A stretch of DNA of 64,000 nucleotides, from positions 1,240,001 to 1,304,000 of the forward strand of contig NZ_CP089593.1 in assembly GCF_021249405.1 (NCBI RefSeq), given 5' to 3'. This document shows, piece after piece, positions 9,158 to 18,004 of this stretch; the first letter of the stretch is position 1; each line of letters begins with the position of its first letter. Source of the DNA: Halobacterium zhouii. Lineage in GTDB: Archaea; Halobacteriota; Halobacteria; Halobacteriales; Halobacteriaceae. The notes below the pieces were generated by a model. It was not told the origin of the DNA and ran no database searches. It saw only the letters and a list, made by a program, of their open reading frames with translations. The position numbers were made by a program, and so were the translations under genes.

Positions 9158-9586
9158 TCAGTCGCCCGCGAAGTCGACGACGACGAGGGACGCGAACCGC
9201 GCCACCGCGAGCAGTAGACCGCCGAACAGTAGCGTGACGAGGAAGAACTGCGGGTCGGCGTTCCCGGGGAAGTAGTCGGTTCCGCGGAGGACCTGACCGA
9301 GGAAGTCCGCGCCGAGCCAGCCGACGAGCGCGAGGAGGATGGCGCTCCGCGTGGAGTCGACGGTCCGTTCGCCGTACGCGCCGACGACCGGGGCAACGAT
9401 GAGCCACCCGATGAGGAACGGCAACAACACGCCGGCGTACCGCTCGACGGTGAGGCCGCCGTGTCGCAACTCTCCGAGGAGCACGAACAGGAGTATCGCC
9501 AGCACGTCCCCCGGCAGATACCAGGTGACTGCGTCGTCGTCGACGTCGAGGAAGTCCATGCGCCGGCGTTCGAAACGGGGGACCAT
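9158..9586 (-). CDS. DUF3054 family membrane protein
   Basis: Integral membrane protein of 142 residues with four hydrophobic segments. The GELRHGG loop after the first helix and the PFLIGWLIVAPVVGAY helix match what I recall of DUF3054 proteins of haloarchaea and actinobacteria, whose function is unknown. An internal ATG at 9559 (MDFLDVDDD) may be the true start. It begins 13 nt after the methyltransferase stop and is likely co-transcribed with it. It converges on the MFS gene. Confidence 0.75.
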   Translation of the reverse strand: MVPRFERRRMDFLDVDDDAVTWYLPGDVLAILLFVLLGELRHGGLTVERYAGVLLPFLIGWLIVAPVVGAYGERTVDSTRSAILLALVGWLGADFLGQVLRGTDYFPGNADPQFFLVTLLFGGLLLAVARFASLVVVDFAGD

Positions 9587-9599
9587 GGTACTCCCGGTT

Positions 9600-10223
9600 T
9601 CAGACCGACTGCTCAGAACGCGACTCGTCGGCCGAGGACGGATTCGAGCGCGGCTTCACGCCGACGACGGTGTACGCGAACCCGGATTCGAGCACACGCG
9701 AGTCGAGTCCGGAGCGAGCGAGCAGGGTCGCGAGTTCGTCGGCGCCGAGGAACGTCGGTTCGAAGCCGACGACGTGTTCCGCCGCGACGAGCAACCGGCC
9801 GCGGAGCGTCCCGGGGTCGAACTCCCGGACGACGAGCACGCCGCCCGGTCGGAGCACGCGCGTTGCTTCCGCGACGGCCGCACGCGCGTCAGGGAAGTGG
9901 TGGAGCGCGTCGACGATGACGACGGCGTCGACGCTCGCGTCGGCCACGGGCAGCGTCGCGGCGTCCGCGCGGACCACCGGCAGGCCGTGGTCCCGCGCTT
10001 CCGCGAGCATCCCGGCGCTGGCGTCGAGGACGACCGGTGCGCGTTCGATCGGCGTCCGGCGGAGCGCGCGAGCGGCGCGTCCCGTCCCGCCGCCGACGTC
10101 CAGCACTCGCTCGACCGGCCGTTTGGCGCGCGCGAGACCCGGCGCGAGGTCGTCGGCGTCCGCGTCCGGCATCCCGAGGTCGTACAGCGGCGCGAACCGG
10201 TCGAAGTACGGAACGTCGTGCAC
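9600..10223 (-). CDS. Class I SAM-dependent methyltransferase
   Basis: A 207-residue methyltransferase of the UbiE/Methyltransf_11 type. Motif I is RVLDVGGGTGRAARAL, the acidic motif II is APVVLDASAGML, and DAVVIVDALHHFPDA and LRPGGVLVVREFDP are the later motifs. The opening YFDRFAPLYD is typical of ubiquinone/menaquinone-type C-methyltransferases, but the methyl acceptor is unknown. The start is GTG at 10223. It is the first gene of a two-gene operon with the DUF3054 gene and is divergent from the GNAT gene. Confidence 0.85.
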   Translation of the reverse strand: MHDVPYFDRFAPLYDLGMPDADADDLAPGLARAKRPVERVLDVGGGTGRAARALRRTPIERAPVVLDASAGMLAEARDHGLPVVRADAATLPVADASVDAVVIVDALHHFPDARAAVAEATRVLRPGGVLVVREFDPGTLRGRLLVAAEHVVGFEPTFLGADELATLLARSGLDSRVLESGFAYTVVGVKPRSNPSSADESRSEQSV

Positions 10224-10282
10224 GCTAGCACCGACGCGCCGGAGGCACGCAACTCTTTGCCCCGCGCGGCGAACCCCGGCGT

Positions 10283-10861
10283 GTGCGATACGCGGTGCTC
10301 GGCGGCCCCGACGACGGCCCGACGTTCCGCCTGGACTGGCAGGCGTTCAGCTACGCGGGCAAGTTCGTGATGTCGAACACCGGAAAGGCGGTCGCTTACG
10401 AGGGCGTTCCAGTCCCAGAGCGCGAGCACTGGCCGCCCGACGCACGGGAGGCCGATGAACCCCTCGAGGACGTCGTCGCGGCGGTGTCGTTCAACGAGGA
10501 CCGCGCGGACGCGGGAGCGGCGTGGCTCCGGTACGTCACCGTCCACGAGGACAGGCGCGGGGACGGCGTGGGTGCTCGACTCTGTTCGTTCGTCGCGGAC
10601 CGACTGCTCGGGGAGTACGACCGCGTGCGAATCGCCGTGAACAACCCGTTCGCGTACGAGGCGCTCCACAAGGCCGGGTTCGGGTTCACGGGCGAGGAGA
10701 CCGGCATCGCGGAACTGGTCTTAGAACGCCCGTTCGCGGACCGAGCGAACGCCTACCAGTCCGGTCTCGACGTGTACCGGGAGCGCGATGTCTCCGAGGC
10801 GGAGCAGGCGTTCCTCGACCGGAAGGCGGGCGGCGGACCGCCGGAGCCACTCGACGCGTAA
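10283..10861 (+). CDS. GNAT family N-acetyltransferase
   Basis: A 192-residue acetyl-CoA-dependent acetyltransferase. Motif A, with the acetyl-CoA pyrophosphate-binding loop, reads LRYVTVHEDRRGDGVGARLC. The later strand-helix RVRIAVNNPFAYEALHKAGF is the motif B region. The extra N-terminal segment (about 60 residues, with QAFSYAGKFVMSNTGKAVAYEG) and the C-terminal segment after LVLERPF look haloarchaea-specific. The start is GTG at 10283. The acceptor substrate is unknown. Confidence 0.82.
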   Translation: MRYAVLGGPDDGPTFRLDWQAFSYAGKFVMSNTGKAVAYEGVPVPEREHWPPDAREADEPLEDVVAAVSFNEDRADAGAAWLRYVTVHEDRRGDGVGARLCSFVADRLLGEYDRVRIAVNNPFAYEALHKAGFGFTGEETGIAELVLERPFADRANAYQSGLDVYRERDVSEAEQAFLDRKAGGGPPEPLDA

Positions 10862-11041
10862 CTAACGTCGGCAATCGGACGCGGTCGCGACGTTCCGGGC
10901 GTTGTTTATTCCAGGCGTGTGAACGCCGACGACGATGCGACACTGCGACGACTCGACGGCAGACGGACGTGAACGTCGACGATTCGGCGCCGAGAACGGG
11001 CACACGGCGGAGACGGCCGGCGGACGCGCAGAGGCTACCCG

Positions 11042-11479
11042 ATGACGTCGGCACTCGACCTCGTGCTCGTCGTCCACACCATCTTCGCCGCGCTGTGGAC
11101 GGGGAGCACGATAGCCGTCGCCGGCGCCATCGTCCCGGCGGCCCAGCGAGACCTGCTGGACGCCGACGCGCTCTCGCTGGTCGCCCGCCGGTTCACGTAC
11201 CTCACGCTCACCTCGGTGGTGCTGTTGCTGGCCACCGGCGGCCACCTCGCGGGAACACTGTACACCGCAGAGTCGCTCCAGTCGACTGGACGCGGCCACC
11301 TCGTCCTGGCGATGGTGGGGCTGTGGTTCGCGCTCGCCGGTATCCTCCACTTCGCCACCCGCCGACTGACCGTCGACGAGACCGAAACCGTCGAATCCGC
11401 GGCGGCGTCGGCCAGACCGTGGTTCCTCGCGGCGAGCGGCGTCTCGCTCGCGCTCCTCGTCGTCGCCGGCCTGCTCTGA
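11042..11479 (+). CDS. Four-helix membrane protein, unknown function
   Basis: A 145-residue integral membrane protein with four hydrophobic helices. VVHTIFAALWTGSTIAVAGAIVPA at the start resembles CopD/DUF2269-type four-helix proteins with a histidine in helix 1. The conserved pattern RFTYLTLTSVVLLLATGGHLAG follows. Copper or haem binding is possible but not shown. The 180-nt spacer upstream holds no recognisable gene. Confidence 0.7.
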   Translation: MTSALDLVLVVHTIFAALWTGSTIAVAGAIVPAAQRDLLDADALSLVARRFTYLTLTSVVLLLATGGHLAGTLYTAESLQSTGRGHLVLAMVGLWFALAGILHFATRRLTVDETETVESAAASARPWFLAASGVSLALLVVAGLL

Positions 11480-11525
11480 GGCCGAGGGGCAGCAGTTTTT
11501 TCGCCGAGTACTGTGATGCTCGTCC

Positions 11526-11738
11526 GTGTCTCTGCTCTCGACGCTCCTGTTCGTGCTCGGCGGTGCACACCTATTCGTCGGCGTCCCCTCACTGCTCGTG
11601 CCAGGATTCGTCCGCGAACGCCTCCCCACCCGGTATGCCGACGCGGTCGGCGACCGCCGGGAATGGCGGAGGTTCGGCGCGGGCGTCACGGGCATCGGCG
11701 GGTCACTGCTCATCGTGGCGTGGTCGCTCGCGGGGTAG
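11526..11738 (+). CDS. Small two-helix membrane protein, unknown function
   Basis: A hypothetical protein of 70 residues starting with GTG. Two hydrophobic segments flank an amphipathic stretch with PGFVRERLPTRYADAVGDRREWRRFGAG. The gene follows the four-helix protein gene by 46 nt and may be co-transcribed. No family is recognised, but codon usage and the clean membrane pattern support coding. Confidence 0.6.
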   Translation: MSLLSTLLFVLGGAHLFVGVPSLLVPGFVRERLPTRYADAVGDRREWRRFGAGVTGIGGSLLIVAWSLAG

Positions 11739-11788
11739 ACCGGGTTCGGGACTGAACGGTTAAACCCACGGAGCGCCAAAGACCGCCA

Positions 11789-12772
11789 ATGGGTAACGCG
11801 GACCTGCGCCAACTCGCGGTCCTCGACGAGGTCCCCTTCGAGGAACTGGAGGGGAGCGTCGTGGCCGTGGACGTGCACAACTGGCTGTACAAGTATCTCA
11901 CCACGACGGTCCGGTGGACGGGCGACGACGTGTACACGACCGCCGACGGCACCGAGGTCGCGAACCTCGTCGGCGTCGTGCAGGGGCTCCCGAAGTTCTT
12001 CGAACACGACCTCACGCCCGTGTTCGTCTGGGACGGCGGCGTCACGGAACTCAAAGAGGAGGAGATCGAGGAGCGGCGCGAGGAGCGCGCGGAGCGCGAA
12101 CAACGACTCGAGGAGGCCCGGGAGGCGGGCGACCACCTCGAAGCCGCGCGCCTCGACTCACAGACCCAGCGGCTCACGGACACCATCCACGAGACCACCC
12201 GGGAACTGTTCGACCTGCTCGACGTACCCCAGGTCGAGGCGCCCGCCGAGGGCGAGGCGCAGGCGTCGTACATGGCGCGGGTCGACGAGGCCGTGGACTA
12301 CGCGGGCAGCGACGACTACGACTGCCTCCTCTTGGGGTCGCCGCTGACGCTCCGGCAACTCACGAGCAAGGGAGACCCCGAGGTGATGGACTTCCAGGCG
12401 ACCCTCGATAAGCACGACCTGACGTGGGAGCAACTCGTGGACGTCGGCATCCTCTGTGGCACGGATTTCAACGAGGGGATCGACGGGTTCGGTCCGAAGA
12501 CCGCGCTCTCGGCCGTCCGCGAGCACGGCGACCTCTGGGGCGTCCTCGACGCGGAGGGCGAGTACGTCGACTACGGCGACCGCATCCGGGAGTTGTTCCT
12601 GGACCCGGACGTGACCGACGACTACGAGATACACACCGACATCTCGCCGGACGTCGAGGCCGCCCGCGAGTACGTCACCGAGACGTGGAACATTCCGGCG
12701 GACGAAGTGGCGCGCGGGTTCGAGCGCATCGAGGAGTCGGTCACGCAGACCGGCCTCGACCAGTGGACGTAG
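11789..12772 (+). CDS. fen: Flap endonuclease 1
   Basis: Structure-specific 5' nuclease of 327 residues that removes flaps and RNA primers during Okazaki-fragment maturation and repair. The N domain shows [13 protein letters not shown] (metal ligand Asp28) and PVFVWDGG. The I domain shows [27 protein letters not shown] and [20 protein letters not shown], the helix-hairpin-helix that holds DNA. A charged coiled arch (about 85-125) lies between. The tail QTGLDQWT is a PCNA-interacting peptide. A TATA-like GGTTAAACC at 11758-11766 lies 22 nt before the ATG. The last codons are repeated downstream (see the repeat at 12761). Confidence 0.95.
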   Translation: MGNADLRQLAVLDEVPFEELEGSVVAVDVHNWLYKYLTTTVRWTGDDVYTTADGTEVANLVGVVQGLPKFFEHDLTPVFVWDGGVTELKEEEIEERREERAEREQRLEEAREAGDHLEAARLDSQTQRLTDTIHETTRELFDLLDVPQVEAPAEGEAQASYMARVDEAVDYAGSDDYDCLLLGSPLTLRQLTSKGDPEVMDFQATLDKHDLTWEQLVDVGILCGTDFNEGIDGFGPKTALSAVREHGDLWGVLDAEGEYVDYGDRIRELFLDPDVTDDYEIHTDISPDVEAAREYVTETWNIPADEVARGFERIEESVTQTGLDQWT

Positions 12773-12845
12773 GTCGGCCCGGCCAGCGGACGTAGGCCGA
12801 CCTGTCCAGTGGACGTAGGCTGACCGCCCAGTGGCGTAGGTCGAC
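12761..12845 (+). repeat. Degenerate tandem repeat seeded by the 3' end of fen
   Basis: Four head-to-tail units begin at 12761, 12784, 12807 and 12829 (periods 23, 23 and 22 nt). Each starts with CAGTGGACGTAG or a one-base variant of it and continues with GTCGGCC-like sequence. The first unit is the fen Gln-Trp-Thr-stop end, so every unit carries an in-phase-looking stop of its own. This looks like slippage amplification of the gene end. Confidence 0.8.
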
Positions 12846-12902
12846 CAGGCGGATGGGTGGCCGGAGCGCACGCTTTTTCTGCCGCGGCCCCACTCTCCCG
12901 GT

Positions 12903-13157
12903 ATGGACCTCTCGGACGTCGAAGCAGTCATCGAGGACGCGATTCCGGATAGCGACGCGACCGTGGAGCGCGCACGGGGAAAGCACGACGACGACCACCT
13001 CGCCGCCACCGTCGTCTCGCCCGCCTTCGAAGGCGAACGCCTCGTCCAGCAACACCAGCGGGTGTACGACGCGCTCGACGAGCACATGACGACGGACATC
13101 CACGCGCTCGAACTCCAGACGTACACGCCCGAGGAGTACGACGAACGCGAGGCGTAG
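12903..13157 (+). CDS. BolA family protein
   Basis: An 84-residue BolA-like protein. The family signature VVSPAFEGERLVQQHQRVYDAL, with the conserved F-x-G-x-x-x-x-x-x-H pattern, is followed by the C-terminal helix and strand IHALELQTYTPEEY. BolA proteins pair with monothiol glutaredoxins in iron-sulfur trafficking; no partner is encoded nearby. The highly acidic sequence is typical of haloarchaea. Confidence 0.82.
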   Translation: MDLSDVEAVIEDAIPDSDATVERARGKHDDDHLAATVVSPAFEGERLVQQHQRVYDALDEHMTTDIHALELQTYTPEEYDEREA

Positions 13158-13254
13158 CGGGTACACGGGCGAGAGAACCGGGTCAGCGCGATAGAACCGT
13201 ATTCGGGCGAGAAAACAGTGTTCAGTCGAGAGGAGAACGTCCGCAGACGACGAG

Positions 13255-14397
13255 TTACTGCGGGACGGCCTCTTCGTCGCTCTCGCGCGTGCGATTGTGG
13301 AGCGCATCACCGGTCTCCGCGTCGAAGATGTGAATCGCTTCCTCCGGGATGTGCGCGGCCACCTCGGTGTCCGCGTCGGGGGACGTGGTGGCGTCGACGA
13401 CCGCAGTGAACGTCTCCCCGTCGTCGCCGAACGCGAGGTAGACGTTGTTCTCGTTGCCGAGCGGTTCGACCACGTCCACGGTCACGCGGAAATCGTGGTC
13501 GCCGTCGACCGCAGTTCGGAGTTCGACGTCCTCGGGGCGGATGCCGAGGCGGACGTTCCGCGCGCCGTCGAGGTTCGCGAGCGTCTCCTCGGAGAGCGGG
13601 TACGTGAACTCGTCGGTGACGAGTGCGCCGTCCTCGACGGTGGCGTCGAAGAAGTTCATCGAGGGTTCGCCGAGGAAGCCGGCGACGAACTCGTTGGCGG
13701 GTTCGTGGTACGCCTCCAGCGGCGTGGCGACCTGCTGGAGTCGCCCGTCGTTGAGGATGGCGATGCGGTCGCCCATCGTCATCGCCTCCGTCTGGTCGTG
13801 CGTGACGTAGACGGTGGTGACGCCGAGGTCCTCCTGGATGCGCTGGAGTTCCGTGCGCATCGTCGACCGGAGTTTCGCGTCGAGGTTGCTGAGCGGTTCG
13901 TCGAGCAGGAACGCCTCGGGGTCCCGCACGATGGCGCGACCAAGCGCGATGCGCTGTTGCTGGCCGCCGGAGAGCTCGCCGGGAGTCCGGTCGAGTAGGT
14001 CGCCGATGCCCATCGTCGCGGCGGTGTCCTCGACGCGGCGGTCGATCTCGTCGTCGGAGAGATCCGTCGACTCCTCTAGGCCGAAGCGCATGTTGCCGCG
14101 GACCGTCATGTGCGGGTAGAGCGCGTACGACTGGAACACCATCGCGATGTTCCGGTTCTTGGCCTCTCGCTCGTTGAGACGCCGACCGCCGAGCCGAATC
14201 TCGCCATCCGTGGCGGTCTCCAGGCCGGCGATCATCCGGAGCGTAGTCGACTTCCCGCAACCGGACGGCCCGACGAGAACGAGGAACTCGCCGTCGTCGA
14301 TGTCTATCGATACGTCGTCGACGGCGACGATAGAGTCGCCGCCGTCGTCGAACACTTTCCGCAGTTGGTCGAGTACGAGATCACTCATGTTGGTCAC
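13255..14397 (-). CDS. Sugar ABC importer ATP-binding protein (MalK/UgpC type)
   Basis: CUT1-type importer ATPase of 380 residues. Visible are Walker A GPSGCGKSTT, Q-loop MVFQSYALYPHMTV, signature LSGGQQQRIALGRA and Walker B LLDEPLSNLDAKLR. The C-terminal third is the TOBE/regulatory region with GIRPEDVELR. It is the last gene of the four-gene operon SBP-MalF-MalG-MalK read leftward. An ATG three codons inside (14388) is an equally good start. Such ATPases often serve several sugar importers. Confidence 0.9.
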   Translation of the reverse strand: MTNMSDLVLDQLRKVFDDGGDSIVAVDDVSIDIDDGEFLVLVGPSGCGKSTTLRMIAGLETATDGEIRLGGRRLNEREAKNRNIAMVFQSYALYPHMTVRGNMRFGLEESTDLSDDEIDRRVEDTAATMGIGDLLDRTPGELSGGQQQRIALGRAIVRDPEAFLLDEPLSNLDAKLRSTMRTELQRIQEDLGVTTVYVTHDQTEAMTMGDRIAILNDGRLQQVATPLEAYHEPANEFVAGFLGEPSMNFFDATVEDGALVTDEFTYPLSEETLANLDGARNVRLGIRPEDVELRTAVDGDHDFRVTVDVVEPLGNENNVYLAFGDDGETFTAVVDATTSPDADTEVAAHIPEEAIHIFDAETGDALHNRTRESDEEAVPQ

Positions 14398-14427
14398 TCC
14401 GTGGAAGGACCCGTGGCGCTGCGCACA

Positions 14428-15354
14428 TCACGTGCGCACCCCCTCGGCGAACTCGTCGGTGAACAGCACGTAGATGAGGATGGTCGGGATGGCGGCGACG
14501 AACGCCGCGGCCATCCGGAGCGGGAAATCCAGTCCCGTCTGGGCCTCACCGATGCCCGACAGTATCAGGGTCACCGACGCCGCGGGACTGCTCGCGCTCG
14601 AGACGAGGGTGAGCGAGAACAGGAACTCGTTCCAGATCTGGGTGAACTGGAAGATCAGTACGACCGCGAACATCGGGCGCGACAGCGGGAGCACGATCCG
14701 GTAGTAGATCTTCGTCACGCTCGCGCCGTCGAGTCGCGCGGCCTCCAGCATCTCCGTGGAGATGCTCTTGTAGTGCGACCGGAACAACAACACGCAGATG
14801 GGGATGCCGTAGGCGACGTGGGTTATCGTCAACTCGATGAGCGTCCCCCAGTACGGTTCGAGGACCGGAAGCGCCCACAGGAAGGATAGCAGGCTGGTCA
14901 GGTCGAGGTAGTTCGACCAGAACCGCGACAGCGGAACGATGACCGCCTGGTACGGGATGAAGATGCCGGCGATGAACAGCACGAGCACGCCGATCTGGCC
15001 GCGCCAGTCGACGAGCGTCAGGCCGTACGCCGCCGTGCTCCCGAGGATGGCACAGAGTATCGTCGCCGGAATCGTGAAGATGAGGCTGTTCACGATCCCG
15101 CGGACGAGCAGGTCGAAGGCCGTCGCCCAGTTCTGTAGCGTGAACGTAGACGGCCCCGGCGGCACGTACGGGAGCGTCTCGACGACCCCGGTCGCGGTCT
15201 TGATCGACGTCACGATCCCGGTCTCGATGGGGATCAGGTAGAACCCGACCAGCGCCGCGAGCACCGCGTACAGCCCGACACGCCACGGGTCGTACGCTGT
15301 CAACCGTTCGGACAGTCGCGCGTCGAGGTCCGCGGTGTCGTCCGTCTCCGTCAT
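14428..15354 (-). CDS. Sugar ABC importer permease (MalG type)
   Basis: Inner half of the permease of the adjacent sugar importer, 308 residues with six membrane segments. The coupling-loop EAA motif reads EAARLDGASVTKIYYRIVLPLSRP, where it contacts the ATPase. The C-terminal FTDEFAEGVRT resembles the MalG tail FVGGLTAGAVKG. Its start overlaps the preceding permease stop by four bases, and 30 nt separate it from the ATPase gene, so all are co-transcribed. Confidence 0.9.
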   Translation of the reverse strand: MTETDDTADLDARLSERLTAYDPWRVGLYAVLAALVGFYLIPIETGIVTSIKTATGVVETLPYVPPGPSTFTLQNWATAFDLLVRGIVNSLIFTIPATILCAILGSTAAYGLTLVDWRGQIGVLVLFIAGIFIPYQAVIVPLSRFWSNYLDLTSLLSFLWALPVLEPYWGTLIELTITHVAYGIPICVLLFRSHYKSISTEMLEAARLDGASVTKIYYRIVLPLSRPMFAVVLIFQFTQIWNEFLFSLTLVSSASSPAASVTLILSGIGEAQTGLDFPLRMAAAFVAAIPTILIYVLFTDEFAEGVRT

Positions 15355-16367
15355 AGGTTATCTCCTCGGTACTGGTAGTACAGGTACGGTGCGATGATGC
15401 CGAGTGTCATGACGAACAGGATGATGGCGATGGCGGAGGCGTACGCCCACTGCTGGAGCTGGAACGCCTGCCTGACCATCAGCGTCGCGAGGATGTCCGC
15501 GCCCTTCGTCGGCCGGTAGCCGCCGAACAGGGCGTAGAGGAACGAGAACGCCTTCAGCGCGAACAGCATCAACACCACGGTGGCGCTGACGGTCGCGGGC
15601 TTGAGCTGTGGCACGATGACGCGCCAGTACATCCGCAGCGTGCTCGCGCCGTCGATGCGGGCGGCCTCGAACTGGTCGTTCGGGATGCCCCGCAGCGCGG
15701 CGAGGTACACCACCATGCAGTAGCCGCTGAACTGCCACACCAGCGCGAAGACGACCGCGGCGAGCACGAGGTCGGGGTTCCCGACCCAGTTGTACGGCCC
15801 GAGTCCGAACAGGCCGACGAACGCGTTCACGATGCCGTTGTTCACGTTGTACATCCAGAGCCAGAACTGGCCCGTGACGATGAACGACAGCGCCATCGGC
15901 AGCAGGTAGATGGTGCGCAGCGTGCTCTCGAAGCGGACCTGTCGGTCGAGCAGGACCGCCACCGTGAGGCCGACGGCGAGACAGACTATCGTGAACGCGA
16001 CCACCAGGACGAGTGTGTTACGGGCGGCCGCGATGACCTGTGGCGAGGTGACCGCCTCGACGTAGTTCTGGAAGTCGAGGTCCGAGTAGTTCGCGTCGTC
16101 GAACCCCGCGTAGTCCGTCAAGGAGATGACGAAGTTCCATCCGATAGCGCCGTAGACGAACAGCCCCATCACCGCGAACGGGACCAGCCAGAAGGGCATC
16201 GAGCGCACGAAGTCGCTGTTCCAGTACTGGCGCAGCGTCGACCGCTCGCGGGCACCGGGTGTCCCGACGGCGGTCCCGCCGTCCGTCGCGGCGGTGTCGT
16301 TCTCTGCTGGGTCGGTGTCCCGGCCACCCCAGTTCAGTCGTTGTCGGAGAGTATCGAGAGTTGACAT
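15351..16367 (-). CDS. Sugar ABC importer permease (MalF type)
   Basis: Second permease subunit of the sugar importer, 338 residues. A polar N-terminal tail (about 50 residues) precedes six membrane helices. The EAA loop is EAARIDGASTLRMYWRVIVPQLKP. It overlaps the MalG-type gene by four bases and follows the binding-protein gene by 27 nt. The substrate cannot be told from the permease alone. Confidence 0.9.
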   Translation of the reverse strand: MSTLDTLRQRLNWGGRDTDPAENDTAATDGGTAVGTPGARERSTLRQYWNSDFVRSMPFWLVPFAVMGLFVYGAIGWNFVISLTDYAGFDDANYSDLDFQNYVEAVTSPQVIAAARNTLVLVVAFTIVCLAVGLTVAVLLDRQVRFESTLRTIYLLPMALSFIVTGQFWLWMYNVNNGIVNAFVGLFGLGPYNWVGNPDLVLAAVVFALVWQFSGYCMVVYLAALRGIPNDQFEAARIDGASTLRMYWRVIVPQLKPATVSATVVLMLFALKAFSFLYALFGGYRPTKGADILATLMVRQAFQLQQWAYASAIAIILFVMTLGIIAPYLYYQYRGDNL

Positions 16368-16394
16368 AGAGGGATCGAGTAGGGACGCTGCCGG

Positions 16395-17699
16395 TCAGGC
16401 CTGGCCGTCGCCGATGGTCTTGAGCATGGCGTCCGCAGCCGCATCCACGTTGTACGGACCGGTGAAGTTGTCGTTGATGTCGCCCTTGAGTTTGGTCAGC
16501 GTGGAAGCCGACACGGCGAGGCCGTGGGCGAGCGTCGGGGGTTTCTCGTCGGCGTTCTGGAACTCCTCGATGGTGTTGGTGAGGTAGTCGCCGAACTCGC
16601 TCGTCCCGATGTCGGTGCGGGTCGGAATCGAGCCCTTTCGGGTGTTGAACGCGATCTGGGCCTCCTTGGTGCCGGCGAAGGAGAGCCACTTGGTCGTCTT
16701 CTCGGGGCTCGGGTTGTTCCCGGGCTTGATGAACGAGTCGATGTGGAGCGTGTACATCCCCTGCGTTCCGGGGTACGTGATGTGGCCCCAGTCCTCGCCG
16801 TACTCGAAGTTCTCCTTCCCGCCGAACGCGCCTGCAGCCCAGTTGCCCTGGTGGATGAACGCCGCGTTGCCGCTCATAATCTTGTCGAGCGCGCCCGTGA
16901 GCCCGATCGAGGAGGCGTCGTCGTTGACGTGGTTGTTCAGGATCTGCTTCGTGGATTCGAGCGCGTCGGTGACCTTCGCTTTGTCACCGTTGCCCTTCGT
17001 GAAGTCCATGTAGGCCTGGTAGCCCTGCGTGCTGAGCAGCGTCACTGCGAACAACTGCAGCGTCGTCCACGGGAGTTTCATGCCCTGGGCCATCGGCACC
17101 TTGTCGGTGTTCTGGCCGACCTTCTCGAGGGCAGAGATCAGTTGGCTGTGGCTCGTGATGTCCTCGGGGTTGACGCCCGCCTCCTCGAGAACTTTCTTGT
17201 TGTAGAACAGGTCGTTGAGGCGGTGCGAGCCGATGGGCATCGCGCGGAACGTCCCGTCGTACTTCGAGAGGCTAACTGCTTCTTCGATGTGTTTGTCCTC
17301 GAGACCCTTCCAGGCTTCGCTCGCGTCGCCGAGGATTCCCTCGTACTGGGTGAGGTTCGCGCCGGGCCACCCCGCGAAGGAACTCGGCGGGTTGTTGTTC
17401 CCGAGTCGCTTCGACATGACGGTGTTGAGGTTCGTGTTCCCGCCGCCGCCGATGGGGCGGAAGTCCGTCTTCATGTCGGGATGCTGCTCCTTGAACTTGC
17501 TCGTGAGGGCGTTGATGGCTCGTTCGCCGTCGCCGCCCGTCCAAGCGTGAAGGACTTCGAGTGCCGACCCGGAGCTGTCGCCACCCATCCCGAGACAGCC
17601 GGCGATACCCGCGGAACCGGCGGCTGCCGCGGCTGTGAGATACGTGCGACGAGAGAGCTGGCTCTCGTCCTGTGTACTGTGGTTCGGGTTGTCGGACAT
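16395..17699 (-). CDS. Sugar ABC importer substrate-binding lipoprotein
   Basis: Extracellular sugar-binding protein of 434 residues (COG1653 type). The N-terminus has a twin-arginine signal SRRTYLTAAAAAG and a lipobox IAGC around residue 34, so it is Tat-exported and lipid-anchored. The mature part begins ALEVLHAWTGGDGERAIN and has the hinge-region stretch FRPIGGGGNTNLNTVM. Among COG1653 proteins this is closest in feel to glucose-type binders, an impression that I cannot test. It is the first gene of the importer operon and carries the TrmB-like repeat in its promoter. Confidence 0.88.
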   Translation of the reverse strand: MSDNPNHSTQDESQLSRRTYLTAAAAAGSAGIAGCLGMGGDSSGSALEVLHAWTGGDGERAINALTSKFKEQHPDMKTDFRPIGGGGNTNLNTVMSKRLGNNNPPSSFAGWPGANLTQYEGILGDASEAWKGLEDKHIEEAVSLSKYDGTFRAMPIGSHRLNDLFYNKKVLEEAGVNPEDITSHSQLISALEKVGQNTDKVPMAQGMKLPWTTLQLFAVTLLSTQGYQAYMDFTKGNGDKAKVTDALESTKQILNNHVNDDASSIGLTGALDKIMSGNAAFIHQGNWAAGAFGGKENFEYGEDWGHITYPGTQGMYTLHIDSFIKPGNNPSPEKTTKWLSFAGTKEAQIAFNTRKGSIPTRTDIGTSEFGDYLTNTIEEFQNADEKPPTLAHGLAVSASTLTKLKGDINDNFTGPYNVDAAADAMLKTIGDGQA

Positions 17700-18004
17700 A
17701 AACCTACGCAGACGCAGTACTGGGACCCACTTAATTTTTACTTATATTTCAGTAACGACTGAGACTGTACAACAAATCCGGAGAGACGTTGCAACGAGAC
17801 GACCAGAATTTGCCGCCTCCCGGTTGCTCCCTCGAGCGAGACAGCCTGGGCCAGCACGAAAGCCGACAGGAGGGACGCAATCAGCGTGGAACGCCAACCC
17901 GAACGGTGCGTGTCCGAGCGGGGAGTGTACGGAACGGGCCATCACTGTCCGTCGTCGTGTTCCCCAGAGAACTTATCACCCGGTCCGTCCCAGTCGTATT
18001 CGAG
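17700..18004. other. Divergent spacer, 305 bp
   Basis: Control region between the sugar importer operon (leftward) and the isomerase-like gene (rightward). Apart from the AT-rich repeat at 17738-17755, it holds ACTTATCACC at 17971-17980, about 30 nt before the rightward ATG, as the likely second promoter. I see no gene in the remaining GC-rich stretch. Confidence 0.6.
17738..17755. promoter_or_regulatory. TrmB-like inverted repeat over the sugar importer promoter
   Basis: TTACT (17738-17742) and AGTAA (17751-17755) are perfect inverted arms around an 8-bp AT-rich spacer. On the minus strand the spacer supplies AAATATAAG, a good TATA box about 45-50 nt before the binding-protein ATG. The published Halobacterium TrmB site is TACT-N7/8-GAGTA; this one differs by a single base in the GAGTA half. 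A regulator bound here would cover the TATA box. Confidence 0.5.

Noticed and set aside
7764-9407. Long open frame (547 codons) on the minus strand
   Set aside because: It is antisense to the MFS gene, is extremely rich in Arg, Glu and Gly, and has no domain pattern. Such frames are expected opposite GC-rich haloarchaeal genes.
12784-12845. CRISPR-like array after fen
   Set aside because: Units are only 22-23 nt, directly adjacent without spacers, degenerate, and derived from the coding end of fen.
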